This document shows positions 1 through 8,958 of a DNA stretch of 34,822 nucleotides, one piece after another (the first letter of the stretch is position 1; every line of letters starts with the position of its first letter). The notes under the pieces were generated by a model. That model worked only from the letters and a program-made list of their open reading frames with translations. It ran no database searches and was not told the origin of the DNA. This DNA is from Trichodesmium erythraeum GBRTRLIN201 (GTDB taxonomy: Bacteria > Cyanobacteriota > Cyanobacteriia > Cyanobacteriales > Microcoleaceae), in the NCBI GenBank assembly GCA_018457135.1, contig JAGGDU010000067.1, positions 5,520-40,341 on the forward strand, read 5' to 3'. The position numbers and the translations under genes were made by a program.

Positions 1-148
1 CTGAAGGAGAAAAATGATTAATTACAGCAAAAGGCGATAGAAAAAAAATTAAAATCCGAGTCGGAAATAATATTAAATTTATACTATTTAGGTTATATTT
101 TGACGTTCATTTACTCATTTTTTTGGGAAATTTTGGCAAATATAATTT

Positions 149-625
149 ACTAATATCTACGCCATAAATGCGTGCTTTTATATTTTTTTTGCTCCTATTA
201 ATAATGATATTTTATATATTATTAGTATTTTTATTTTATCTATCATTTTTTATCAAATTTTTCAATAATTTTTTGATTAAAAACTAACAACAAAAAACAG
301 TAAATTAATTTTTTTGTGTGTAGCGATCGCTATAATATAGCACCATATAAATACTAATATATACGCCATAAATATGTGATTTTATATTTTTTTGCTCCTA
401 TAAATAATTTAGTTTATATATATAAAATTTATTTTTTTTGATGTTATTTTTTAGTAAATTAGCCAATAAATTTTTGAGTAAAAACTAACAGAAATAAACA
501 GATAATTATTTTTTTCCTGTGGAGCGATCGCTATTAATAGTATTATATCAGTGTTTCTACTTACTCCTTAAATGTGTGATGCTGCATTTGTTTTTGCTGC
601 TATAAATTTTGATATTGATATTATA
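149..625. repeat. Diverged ~200-bp tandem repeat, about 2.4 copies
   Basis: Three successive blocks carry the same order of words. The motif CGCCATAAAT followed by a T-rich stretch and TTTGCTCCTAT occurs near 159-195 and 364-400, with a weaker third copy near 566-605 (CTTAAATGTGTGAT, then TTTTTGCTGCTATAAAT). Between them, TAAAAACTAACA plus a HIP1 octamer occurs at 278-330 and again at 479-531. The spacing is 200-203 bp each time. The copies are imperfect, so this is an old duplication. No reading frame spans the unit. Confidence 0.7.
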
Positions 626-686
626 TATATAACTATAGTCTAACTGACTTGCAGTTTAGTGCAAATCTCTATTTGTTAGATAAAGA

Positions 687-719
687 GGAGTTGGTGAAGG
701 CTAAACCTTCACCAACTCC
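687..719. repeat. Perfect 14-bp stem hairpin (dispersed element, copy 1)
   Basis: GGAGTTGGTGAAGG at 687-700 and its exact complement at 706-719 enclose the loop CTAAA. A related but imperfect hairpin lies at 1892-1930. The GC-richer stem stands out in AT-rich DNA. It has no good T-run and no gene close upstream, so I treat it as a repeat element rather than a terminator. Confidence 0.7.
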
Positions 720-1111
720 CCTCCTATTTTAGGTTTATTATTGATAAAAAAAATACTTTAAATACTCTTGAAAATATGACAAAAAAGGGTTAAAAATCAA
801 ACAAAAAAAACAATAAAAATGAAATATTGGATAATTATTGAGGCTAAAAAAAGCAGAAATTAATTATCGCAATATAGTTTAAATATTTAAAAAAAATTAT
901 ATTTTATATCAGTCTATTAAACTGTAAAAATATCAGAATAATCAGCTTTTTTTTATCACAATTAAATCTACAAAATTGCCGAAAATACATACAAAATTTT
1001 TTAGGATTAAAACAATTTATTTTACCTATATTCTGATTTTTTTAGTCAATATTCTGATAAGAAAATGCTTTTATTTCAATCATAAGTAGTATTAACTTTA
1101 GATATAAACTA

Positions 1112-1267
1112 GTGAAAAAATATCAATATATTAATAATAAGTGTAGTTTAGAAAAAAAGAACATTATCTATATACTAAAACAATTAAGTTATCAATATCC
1201 AAGTAATATAACAGAACAACAAGGAGTAATTCGTCATATTTTAAGATTATTGAAAAAATTTAACTAA
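1112..1267 (+). CDS. Possible 51-aa small ORF or gene remnant
   Basis: A GTG-initiated frame of 51 codons ends at TAA 1265-1267. Its C-terminal part (ITEQQGVIRHILRLLKKFN) has a protein-like amphipathic helical composition, unlike the surrounding random-looking frames. There is no clear ribosome binding site and I recognise no family. It may be the tail of a decayed gene, or chance. Confidence 0.15.
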   Translation: MKKYQYINNKCSLEKKNIIYILKQLSYQYPSNITEQQGVIRHILRLLKKFN

Positions 1268-1891
1268 TTTTAGTAATAGATAGGAAATTACATAGTATCC
1301 ATCTATCATGTTGGTTAAAAAATTATCCTCAAAAATATCTATACTTTCCATTTCTACAAAAAAACGAAATTAAGGGTGCTAGTAAATATTGTAAACTCGA
1401 GAAATTAAAAGTAAAATTTGGCTAAAAAAATTATTATTAAATCAAAAAAAATAAAAAAATCAAGCAAGTCTTTCTATGCAATTTGTTGATATATAAAAAG
1501 CGCAAAATTAACCAGAAAAATATATCAAAACCTAGTAAATTATTAGTAATTTATTTTCGCTAGATAAAATTAATAAAGTATATAGTCAAAAAATAGAAAT
1601 CAAGGATATGTTTGAAAAAATGTAATAATTGAAATTACAATTTTGAATAAGCAAAAGCAAACAAAAAAAATGAAATAATTTTATTGTAGTTTTATTCAAT
1701 AATAGGTAGAGAATTTAGTACATTACATTCTCATAAGCTACCCTATTATCGAAAAGGAATTAAAGCTATCTCAAAGATTAATACTCTGTAGAATCGTTTT
1801 CTTGTTTTTTTCTTGAATTATCAACTCTTTTTTATAATCTTTTTAAGAGCATTTAGAGTATTTTTTTTGAATAAATAATCAACTAAAATAG

Positions 1892-1930
1892 AGGGGAGTT
1901 TTTGAAAGCGAAGGGTTCACCAACTCCCCC
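1892..1930. repeat. Imperfect hairpin, second copy of the 687-719 element
   Basis: GGGGAGTT at 1893-1900 and AACTCCCC at 1922-1929 pair, with partial pairing further in (TTTGAA against TTCACC). The right arm, TTCACCAACTCCCC, is the same word as in the 687-719 hairpin, so the two are relatives of which one has diverged. Confidence 0.55.
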
Positions 1931-2217
1931 TTATTAAAAATAAGCTTTCCATTGGACTTGAATTACTATTCAGCTTAACCTGTAAATTCCTTGAGATATT
2001 TATTTTCCAGCTAGCTTGTCACCCCGTGATCATTTTTACTTAATGTATGGGTATGAAATGATTGTTATACTTTTTAGTTTAAGTCTTTACAAGCCAACAA
2101 GTCGAAAATAATCATTAAATTAAAAAAAACTACTAAAAAGTCGCTTTTCTAGGGCAAGGCTTCAAACCAAGTTTTTTGGTAATATATTATTGTTGATAAG
2201 CTAAAACTTAAGCAAAT

Positions 2218-3093
2218 ATGGCTCTAACAAAAACACAACTAATTGGTTTAAAAGCAAATCATTTTCGGCATCCCTTAGATCTAGAGGCAACAAATGCTTT
2301 GAAGCAACTTCCTGGTATAGACCTCTTAGTTAGACAGTTGTTAAGTCCATTAGGTGAGCAATTTTTCTATATGGAAAATATTGCTTCCAGTGTTCTCGTC
2401 AGTGAAGCACAACTGCCAAATTTACACAAAACACTATTAGACGCTTGTCAAGCACTTGACATAGAACCACCCCAATTATATATTCGTCAAAATCCTGTAC
2501 CTAATGCTTATACATTTGCTATGCGAGGGAAGCAACCTTTTATTGTTGTTCATACATCTCTAATAGAGTTGCTCAACTTAGAGGAGATCCAAGCAGTATT
2601 AGGTCATGAGCTAGGACATCTTAAATGTGAGCATGGAGTATATCTTACCCTAGGTAACTTAATTGTACTTGCTGCTGGACAAATTTCGACATGGGGTGGC
2701 ATAATAGCCCAAAGCTTACAAAGCAAAATACTAGAATGGCTAAGATGTGCCGAATTTAGTTGTGATCGCGCAGCCCTACTGGCCACACAAAATTCTCAAG
2801 TAGTTGTATCAGCTTTGATGAAGTTAGCTGGTGGTTCTCCAACAATATCACCTCAACTTAATGTAGATGCTTTTTTAGCTCAGGCAAGAGCTTATAATGA
2901 ACTTAGTAATACAGAAGTTGGTGAAGTATTAAAGGAAGTCCAAACGGCTCAACTAACTCATCCTCTACCTGTATTGAGGGCCAAAGAAATTGATATGTGG
3001 GCAAGTAGCAAAAAATATCAGGATATATTGCAAAATTTAGCAAAAGATGTGTATAATAATCAAAGGATTAAGGGCGGGTGGCGAAATTGGTAG
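2218..3093 (+). CDS. M48 family zinc metalloprotease
   Basis: This 291-residue protein has the zinc-binding motif HELGH at residues 130-134, inside VLGHELGHLKCEH. A likely third ligand lies in RCAEFSCDRA (E179, with D183), the usual M48 arrangement. M48 enzymes (HtpX/Ste24 type) are zinc endopeptidases. This is the compact cyanobacterial form: a hydrophobic stretch around 143-165 follows the active site, and there is no long set of N-terminal membrane helices. The ATG at 2218 is the first plausible start, although no strong Shine-Dalgarno is visible. Unusually, the last codons (GGWRNW) and the TAG stop lie inside the tRNA-Leu gene that follows, so the two overlap by 22 nt. Substrate unknown. 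Confidence 0.9.
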   Translation: MALTKTQLIGLKANHFRHPLDLEATNALKQLPGIDLLVRQLLSPLGEQFFYMENIASSVLVSEAQLPNLHKTLLDACQALDIEPPQLYIRQNPVPNAYTFAMRGKQPFIVVHTSLIELLNLEEIQAVLGHELGHLKCEHGVYLTLGNLIVLAAGQISTWGGIIAQSLQSKILEWLRCAEFSCDRAALLATQNSQVVVSALMKLAGGSPTISPQLNVDAFLAQARAYNELSNTEVGEVLKEVQTAQLTHPLPVLRAKEIDMWASSKKYQDILQNLAKDVYNNQRIKGGWRNW

Positions 3094-3153
3094 ACGCACC
3101 ACACTCAAAATGTGGCGACTTCGGTCGTGAGAGTTCGAGTCTCTCTCCGCCCA
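3072..3153 (+). tRNA. tRNA-Leu (anticodon CAA)
   Basis: The acceptor stem GGGCGGG pairs with TCCGCCC at the 3' end, followed by discriminator A. The anticodon arm CCACA-CTCAAAA-TGTGG gives anticodon CAA, which reads UUG. A long variable arm (CGAC-TTCG-GTCG) marks a class II tRNA, as expected for leucine, and the T-arm has GTTCGAGTC. CCA is not encoded. The 5' half overlaps the end of the M48 protease gene, so processing of a shared transcript would separate them. No duplicated tRNA end suggesting an integrated element was noticed downstream. Confidence 0.95.
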
Positions 3154-3951
3154 TAACAGTTGACTATATAGTTTTAGATTTCTAAGTAGGGTTCAGAATA
3201 TGGCAAAATATATGAAAAGATTGGAGTATTTTAGTCAATAAAGGGGAAATATTAAAGTTAAGTCAGCAAATTATCTGCAAGATTAGCGCAAAATTTAAAA
3301 TTAGGTTGAATAGTTAATAAAAAGGGAACAACAAATAAATAGTTCCTTTTTATTAATAGATTCGGTGGATTAACAACTTCTAAATAATCTCTAAATATTT
3401 ATTTGCTTTTCCTATATATTTGACTAGTAATAATCTACAACTAGTGTTTTTTATTTAAATTCCTTATATTGAAAGGTTTTTACTGATAAAGATCACTATA
3501 CCTATAGAATTACCCTTTGACTTTTTCTATTAGGACAAACAGTCTCTCTAACCTAATCAGTTCATTGCTGTTACTCCTACTAATTATTAAGAATTTCTTC
3601 TAACTCAGTTTTTAAGTTTTCCCATGATTCTATTAAAAAATTAGATATTAGACTTTACTGATTAATTTATGCCGAACCTTTCTACCAAGTAATTAACCTT
3701 TATCTATGATGACCAAGATTTCAGCAATTTTCCTTAAGCTTAAACCTAAATAACTAGGACTGTTAGAAAAACCCAGTCTATCAAGCACCGAATATTTAAA
3801 CAAATGATAACTAATTTAGAAAGTTCTGCATTTAATGCAAGTCAACCATTATCATAATAGAGCACTTAATAGAGCGGGAATATTCGTAAATTAAAAGGTC
3901 ACTAATAGCAACTACTTGGGTAATTTTTCTAGACTATAAATTCTTTCTAAT
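3154..3951. other. Intergenic region after tRNA-Leu
   Basis: It contains the terminator at 3314-3356. On the minus strand around 3583-3640 there is a short frame ending IESWENLKTELEEILNN-stop, which may be the tail of a lost gene. It is closed off upstream by stops and I cannot assign it. Nothing else is recognisable. Confidence 0.5.
3314..3356 (+). terminator. Intrinsic terminator after tRNA-Leu
   Basis: TTAATAAAAAGGGAAC (3314-3329) pairs with GTTCCTTTTTATTAA (3342-3356) with one bulged G and a 12-nt loop, with T-rich sequence at the 3' side. It sits about 160 nt past tRNA-Leu and probably ends the M48-tRNA transcript. The A and T runs on both sides could allow bidirectional use. Confidence 0.6.
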
Positions 3952-4245
3952 CTAAGGAAGATGTTTTTTATTTATATTTAGAATTGGTAGTTGTGGACGA
4001 GACGAATTAGGAGGCAAATAATATTCTGGAACAGCACTAGATTGCTCAATATGAGAACCCTTGAGCAGATAGAGGCGTAATATAATGGCAACTCCTACAG
4101 TTCCCATTCCTAGAAAAAATAAAGACCAACTTGATTCGACACCTCCAATGACGGCATCAACTGCTCCCATTGTCACTACAAAGCTGACTACTGGATCTTT
4201 TCGATAAGCTGTTTTAAGAATTTTTAGCCATAAAGCATTGATCAT
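3952..4245 (-). CDS. Small conserved-looking membrane protein
   Basis: The product is 97 residues. After a basic N-terminus (MINALWLKILKTAYRKDP), two hydrophobic segments lie at about residues 18-34 and 39-61. A polar, proline-rich tail (about 62-97) is probably cytoplasmic or lumenal. It has the look of the short cyanobacterial membrane proteins of unknown function, but I recognise no named family. ATG at 4245 is a natural start. It stands alone between two long spacers, with a degraded tnpB upstream on the same strand. Real gene likely, function unknown. Confidence 0.6.
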   Translation of the reverse strand: MINALWLKILKTAYRKDPVVSFVVTMGAVDAVIGGVESSWSLFFLGMGTVGVAIILRLYLLKGSHIEQSSAVPEYYLPPNSSRPQLPILNINKKHLP

Positions 4246-4289
4246 AAGCTTAATTTAGTACAAAATAGATTTTCAGTATACTTATTTAT

Positions 4290-4320
4290 TTGACGTAAGG
4301 AGATTGACACTCTCCCGACG
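4290..4320 (-). repeat. Putative right end of the IS200/IS605-type element
   Basis: On the minus strand just after the tnpB stop the sequence reads CGTCGGGAGAGTGTCAATCTCC, which can fold as GGAGA(G)...TCTCC. GGGAGAGTGTCAATC-like hairpins beyond the tnpB stop resemble right ends of cyanobacterial IS605-group elements, where the omega/reRNA scaffold also lies. The exact boundary cannot be fixed from one copy. Confidence 0.4.
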
Positions 4321-4321
4321 C

Positions 4322-5137
4322 TTATCCTACAAGACATTTGCGGAAAATTCCCAATTCATCAATATTAAGGGCTTTCTGCTTCATCGTACTTGCCCTCCGA
4401 GATTTACTCTCTTCAGGTCTTACAGTCGCGACCCAGACTGACACTGCCTGTCCGGTAGCCAAAATGTTTATACTTGCGTTTAGATAACTATCATGGTGAC
4501 TAGCGCTTTCAGGACAGTCCCATTGTCTAATATTTAAAGATAATTTTTCTACTATATGAATACAATTAGAGTAACGTTTAGAACTAGGAAAATATCTGTC
4601 AATTTTTATTAATGTACGACTATACCATTGAGCTTTGTATTCTAATTGCTTCACTAATTCTCCCCAATTAGCATCACTTATTGCTATCGTACTGGGTATA
4701 CAACCTAGTAGTAATTGCCTGCTCCATCTAATATATAATTGTTCTGCATACTTAGCTAAATAGACTTGACCATCTTTACATTTGAAGGCTGACTTTGTAA
4801 ACGTAGCACTACCAACATTTCTTTTTTTCTTGGAATTAGGATATTTAGTATGTCCACTAAAAAGGTTATTAGAAGCCGTTTTTAAATATCTTAAGCTTTG
4901 CTGTAATACTACACTGCTTACTTCAGGGAGAAAACTTAAATATTCCGGTTTTTTCCAAGAAGTCAATATAGCTGAAGTTTGTTTATAGCTCACTCTTTCT
5001 GGGTGTTCATGCCAAGCTTGAGTTCTAGTTGCTAAAGCTTTGTTGTAGATGAGGTGTATACAACCCAAAATCCTCAGCAACAGAATTTCCTGCTCTGGAG
5101 TTGGATAAAATCTAAATTTGTATGCTTTTTGGACCAT
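4322..5137 (-). pseudogene. tnpB: Internally deleted, degraded tnpB (IS200/IS605 OrfB)
   Basis: The N-terminus (AYKFRFYPTPEQE, YNKALATRTQAW, GSATFTKSAFK-type block) and C-terminal block (WGELVKQLEYKAQWYSRTLIKIDRYFPSSKR) are typical of cyanobacterial TnpB, the RNA-guided nuclease of these elements. The family is about 400 residues; this has 271. Around residue 154 the text jumps from PSTIAI to SDANWGEL, removing the section that should hold the RuvC-I Asp (GIDxG) and RuvC-II Glu (xEDL). The zinc finger is also damaged: CSNCG/CPxCG has become YSNCI/CPESA, and the RuvC-III HDRDxNA has become HDSYLNA. All nuclease residues are therefore lost, yet the frame is open. Most likely a dead remnant. An RNA-binding dead derivative is a remote alternative. 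Confidence 0.85.
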
Positions 5138-5946
5138 CTACTGCTTAACTTTTAATATTTAAATTTTAGAATATTTTTTGTAAGAACACAACATTGATTG
5201 GTTTTCATCTCAAAGCTCCCTTAAAGGAGAGCGCGGGTCTTTAAGCAAAATTGATATAAAGCTTAAAGTCTCATTCCTTTAATCTTAAATTATGTAGACT
5301 TACAGTTATAAACTATACTAAATATGAAAATTTAAATTAGTTCAAAGCATAATTATATTGCTTTCTATATTTATTAATCATGCAGATGTTTAGATCAAAT
5401 AATTTTCAGTATTCAAAGTAATTTTGGGAATTACAATAGTTAATAGTTATAAGTATAAATTATAGAAATACTATTTATTATAGTACTGTTTTCTTATTTT
5501 ATCACTGTAAGATTCATTATACTTAACTGCTTAATAATTGAAAAAATATTCAAAAAGCTTGTTATATAAAAAAATTGTAGCTATTGGAAATCAAACATAA
5601 TAATTATTGCTTCTGTGTTTACTTGAACAATTTTTGTTACCTCTATTTAGCAACAACTTTCTTAAAGTTAAGCTGGTTTGTTTTTGAGCTATATGTTATA
5701 ATATAAAAAATATTAAACTCAGGGCAATTTTTGATAATATGTAGTCTTAATTTGTACATATAATTAATTATTGCTTACTCTAGAGATATTGTGCATTATA
5801 ATTAAATATTGGAAAGTTGTTGGTCAACTTTATGATCAAAATACTTGAGCTGACCAACAACAATCCTGTAAAAAATTAGAGGTAGACTCTAGCTTTAATA
5901 TCTATTATAATATATATTTAAAAACTTAATGTAGATATTCAGAGCC
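5138..5946. other. Intergenic region between tnpB remnant and hli gene
   Basis: AT-rich, with no gene seen. Near 5214-5240 the words AAGCTCCCTTAAAGGAGAGCGCGGG form a small imperfect hairpin that could be the left end of the tnpB element. The hli terminator lies at 5816-5861. Confidence 0.5.
5816..5861 (-). terminator. Terminator of the hli gene
   Basis: GTTGTTGGTCA (5816-5826) and TGACCAACAAC (5851-5861) are perfect 11-bp complements with a 24-nt loop. Read on the minus strand, the stem is followed by TTTCC and lies 86 nt past the hli stop. The loop is long and the T-run short, so it could instead be a processing or stability hairpin. Confidence 0.5.
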
Positions 5947-6117
5947 CTAATTGAGACCCAACCAAGAGAGCAAACCTTCTCCAGTAAAGTATTCGATTGC
6001 TAAAGTCAATACAAAACCAATCATTGCTGCTCTACCATTCAGGCGTTCTGCGTACTGGTTAAACCCAAATTTTGGCTCATCCAAGTTAGGTGTATTAGTA
6101 GGTTGTGGTTGTTTCAT
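5947..6117 (-). CDS. High-light-inducible protein (one-helix Hlip/SCP)
   Basis: The 56-residue product starts MKQPQPTNTPNLDEPKFGF and has the chlorophyll-binding helix ERLNGRAAMIGFVL (E24, N27, R29 and following), the ExxNGRxAMxGF signature of one-helix LHC-type proteins. It ends GLLSWLGLN. Hlips bind chlorophyll and carotenoid in the thylakoid membrane, dissipate excess energy and associate with photosystem II assembly or chlorophyll synthase. Length and motif fit the small HliA/B/C/D group; the exact paralogue is not decided. The ATG at 6117 precedes an Hlip-like polar N-terminus. It is divergent from the DUF3611 gene with about 170 bp between. I looked for an HLR1 light-response element in that spacer and found no convincing one. 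Confidence 0.92.
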   Translation of the reverse strand: MKQPQPTNTPNLDEPKFGFNQYAERLNGRAAMIGFVLTLAIEYFTGEGLLSWLGLN

Positions 6118-6286
6118 TATCAATTGGCCTTAAAATTAATAGTGTTTGCAAATAGAGTTGTTTGTTTATAATTATTAAGTATATTTTAAAAGGAGTCGAC
6201 CCAGTGTCAATATCTCTGTGCAAAAATTTTAGCGAGAGAGTCGAGAAGCTCCACAATTAAAGTTTTCACCGAAAAATTTGGTAAGT

Positions 6287-6853
6287 ATGTCAAATTCATT
6301 AGACTCCCCTTCTTCCTTACCACCTGCAGTCGAACAAGTAGCCAAAGCTCTGCGACTAGGTGGATGGATTTGTTTTTGGGTACAACTTGTCCTCGGTATG
6401 GTTTCAGGTATAATTTTTATTTTTGCTGTAGGTTTACTAAGCCAGAATACTGGAGCTGGCACAGGAGGTGGACTATTTTTTGCAGTTTGTAGTCTTGTGG
6501 TACTAGGATTCAGTATTTTCTTGTCATTTCGGTATACCCGCTTAGCAAGGCAATTGCGATCACAAATATCTTCTTTAAGGCCAAGCAGGGCAGATACAAC
6601 TCAAAAAGTAAAAAGGACTTTAATTATTAACTTAGTTGGGATGAGTCTAGCTTTATTAGGAGGAGAAGCAATTGGAGGTATTTTATTAGGCAAATCCTTA
6701 GTGAGTAAGTCATTTGTATTTAACCCTACAGAACTAGAAAAATTTACACTAGATATTTTTATACTCTTGGGTAATACTCACATAATTGTAGCTCATTTTA
6801 TTGGGATTATAGTAGGGCTATTTTTGCTTGATAGGGTTTACAACAAGCAGTGA
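6287..6853 (+). CDS. DUF3611 family membrane protein (TIC21-like)
   Basis: From the ATG at 6287 the protein is 188 residues; a TTG three codons upstream is less likely. It begins with a soluble stretch (PPAVEQVAKALRLGGWICFW) and has four predicted membrane helices at about 26-52, 61-81, 111-135 and 158-182, separated by a basic loop (RYTRLARQLRSQ). This matches DUF3611, the cyanobacterial family related to plastid TIC21/PIC1. That plastid protein has been linked to protein import and iron uptake; the cyanobacterial role is unsettled. It is divergent from the hli gene. Confidence 0.8.
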   Translation: MSNSLDSPSSLPPAVEQVAKALRLGGWICFWVQLVLGMVSGIIFIFAVGLLSQNTGAGTGGGLFFAVCSLVVLGFSIFLSFRYTRLARQLRSQISSLRPSRADTTQKVKRTLIINLVGMSLALLGGEAIGGILLGKSLVSKSFVFNPTELEKFTLDIFILLGNTHIIVAHFIGIIVGLFLLDRVYNKQ

Positions 6854-8217
6854 AGTTGACAATAGTTTTCTATTTTGGATATCCTCAAAACTATCTTGAA
6901 AGCCTACGATAATATGAATATTTTTTTTAGTGATTGATTGCCTCAGTAGTCTTAATTATTAATCACTTCTATAGAAAAATATTTTGAGAGACAATGCACA
7001 TTGGTAGAAGAAAAGTATATTAATAATGGATATATCAACTTGATAGCTTTTTACCCAATCCTAATCTCTCTAAAAACTAAATTTGTTTGTAGATTGCTCA
7101 AGAATTGTATAACCTTATTCTCAACTTATACTCTCAGGTTTTTTAGGAAAGTTTTCTCTTTCTTGTTATGACTGACTGTGTCGGGTCAAATCTCTCGGAG
7201 GGTTCGTTATAGTTACTTACCATTAGCACTCATTCATTTGTTAAGTTTGAGTAGGTTTAGTAGTTTGCTGGTTTGGTGGTATGGAGCAAAGATAGTTAGT
7301 AGGTTTGCTGATAGGGAGCAAAGATAGAAAATTATTGAAGTAAAAACTTATTGAGAAAAACCCGGGCTAAAATTGATGCATTTGGTAGTAAGGTATTATC
7401 AATTTTTTAATTCTTTAACTCTTAACCTGAAACCTGAAACCTGAAATATGATATCTTAAATCAACAACGAATTCTATTTTATAGAAACTCGGAATTATAT
7501 CCTATATTCGAGTAGTTACTGACTGAATATTTCATATCCTAGAGAGTTTATTACCTACCTTCCTTCGTGTTTGTGAATGTATCAGTTTGAGTTGGAGGTA
7601 TTGTTTCTGGTAACTGGTATTTTCCCGGGGTTTAATTTAACTTCAGAGATTGATGTTCAGTTACTATTCTGTGGACTATGCTGTCAACCCAACAACAGAA
7701 CAGTATAAGATTTCAGCCTACTTGGTCATAAGAGTTATTTATAAGTCGAGGTTGTCCTGATATATTGATTTAGAACGGTCATTTATATCCTAATTACAGG
7801 TGTTGTAGCTAATGGGTAGTACTTTGAAGTTAGTATTATACCAAATCCGCTTTAATAAGAAGATAGATATTTACAAAATTCAAAACTCTTGCTTAACAAA
7901 GATTTGGGTATCTATACCACTTTTAGTTATTAATCCGGAATCAATACTAACTCACAGAATAAATTACTTAGATTACTCCTATTAAGTAAAAATAGAACTA
8001 CAACCATAGCCATGGAATTTAAACTTGCATCTAGCTATTTTTTTTACATATCTTCGATAAAATCTGATAATGGATAGATCGAGATAGTTAGCGATCGCTA
8101 CCCACTCAAATTAAAATCGAAGTCAAAAGCAAAAATAGTCAAGTTTACAGTCTTATATTCAGAAACTTAAAATAGGAAAAATTAATCTCCAAAAATAAAA
8201 GTCAGGTTCAATAAAAC
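6854..8217. other. 1.36-kb intergenic region with short repeats
   Basis: No gene found. It contains an AT-rich hairpin just after DUF3611 (ATAGTTTT 6862-6869 with AAAACTAT 6887-6894), two imperfect direct copies ending GGAGCAAAGATAG (7281-7293 and 7316-7328), three head-to-tail AACCTGA heptamers (7424-7444), an interspersed ATACCAAATCCG word (7838) and a HIP1 octamer near 8091. The heptamer and ATACCAAATCCG words are familiar in cyanobacterial spacers. Confidence 0.55.
7424..7444. repeat. AACCTGA heptamer, three tandem copies
   Basis: Three exact heptamers run head to tail and are followed by AATATG. Short tandem heptanucleotides of this kind are a known cyanobacterial repeat class. Confidence 0.8.
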
Positions 8218-8958
8218 ATGAGTACAAACCTAGCTACTACTATAGAATTAGAAACTTCAACTGAATCAATCATCCTATCTAGAAACTCTGATAATACAGA
8301 CACTAATCTATCAGAAAATAACTACAATTTATCTCAAGAGTTTGAACCAAAAAGATATCTACTAAAATGGAATAAAAAGCCGACAAAAGCAGAACAAGAA
8401 GCTTTGTTGCTTGAGGAAAGAAATACATATCTACAGGAACTAGGCGAAAAACTACAAAAAGCGCGAAAAATGCGTTGTTTATCAATAAAACAAATTCATA
8501 AACAAACTTTCGTGCCACTTCATTATATAGAAGCAATAGAGAAAGGTGAAACCGAAAAATTACCAGAAGATATATATCTTCGGGGATTCATCTTTCATCT
8601 TGGCAATGCTTTAGGATTTGATGGAGTAACTTTAGCAGCAGCCTTACCTATTTCCAATTCACTTCAAGGTTTAATTCCATCTTGGTCTGAGTCCAATAAA
8701 GGCTTTGGATTTTATCTACATCCAGCTTACTTATATTTAGGTTATGCAGCTTTAATAGCTGGAGCAGTAGGTGGACTAAATTGGATATCTCAACAACCAA
8801 GTCCTGAAGCAAATCTGATTCGGAAGACAATAGAACCTCCTAATTTAGCTGCCCATTCAAATCAGCATTTAGAAACGACTCAAAGACCAGGATTAAAATA
8901 CACTAAAGATAGTCTAGTTGTTGGTTCTGATATAGCTCCACCAGAAACAATGATTTAA
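8218..8958 (+). CDS. RodZ-like membrane-anchored helix-turn-helix protein
   Basis: The 246-residue protein has an acidic, disordered N-terminus (about 1-60), then an HTH_25 domain at about 70-140. That domain includes [19 protein letters not shown] and the RodZ hallmark [20 protein letters not shown] single hydrophobic segment (about 170-190) follows, then a short polar tail. RodZ-type proteins place the HTH in the cytoplasm, where it contacts MreB rather than DNA in well-studied bacteria, and the tail in the periplasm. This tail is far shorter than in RodZ. In cyanobacteria such proteins are usually just labelled HTH protein. It is convergent with proB, and the two stop codons overlap. Confidence 0.8.
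   Translation: MSTNLATTIELETSTESIILSRNSDNTDTNLSENNYNLSQEFEPKRYLLKWNKKPTKAEQEALLLEERNTYLQELGEKLQKARKMRCLSIKQIHKQTFVPLHYIEAIEKGETEKLPEDIYLRGFIFHLGNALGFDGVTLAAALPISNSLQGLIPSWSESNKGFGFYLHPAYLYLGYAALIAGAVGGLNWISQQPSPEANLIRKTIEPPNLAAHSNQHLETTQRPGLKYTKDSLVVGSDIAPPETMI

Larger units (their letters stand above)
1..2217. other. Long AT-rich non-coding region
   Basis: No convincing protein gene lies in these 2.2 kb. The sequence is extremely AT-rich with dense stops in all frames. It holds a diverged ~200-bp tandem repeat at the left end, two related hairpins (near 687-719 and 1892-1930) and one weak small reading frame (1112-1267), each listed separately. Such long spacers fit a Trichodesmium-like genome. 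Confidence 0.6.

Noticed and set aside
3583-3640. Minus-strand tail IESWENLKTELEEILNN as a gene
   Set aside because: Only about 25 codons between stops and no start; at most an unassignable remnant.
5951-6133. 60-codon plus-strand open frame
   Set aside because: It is the antisense shadow of the hli gene, whose minus-strand product has the full chlorophyll-binding motif.
6118-6286. HLR1 (RpaB) light-response element between hli and DUF3611 genes
   Set aside because: GTTTGCAA and GTTGTTTG words occur but do not fit the two-repeat consensus spacing.
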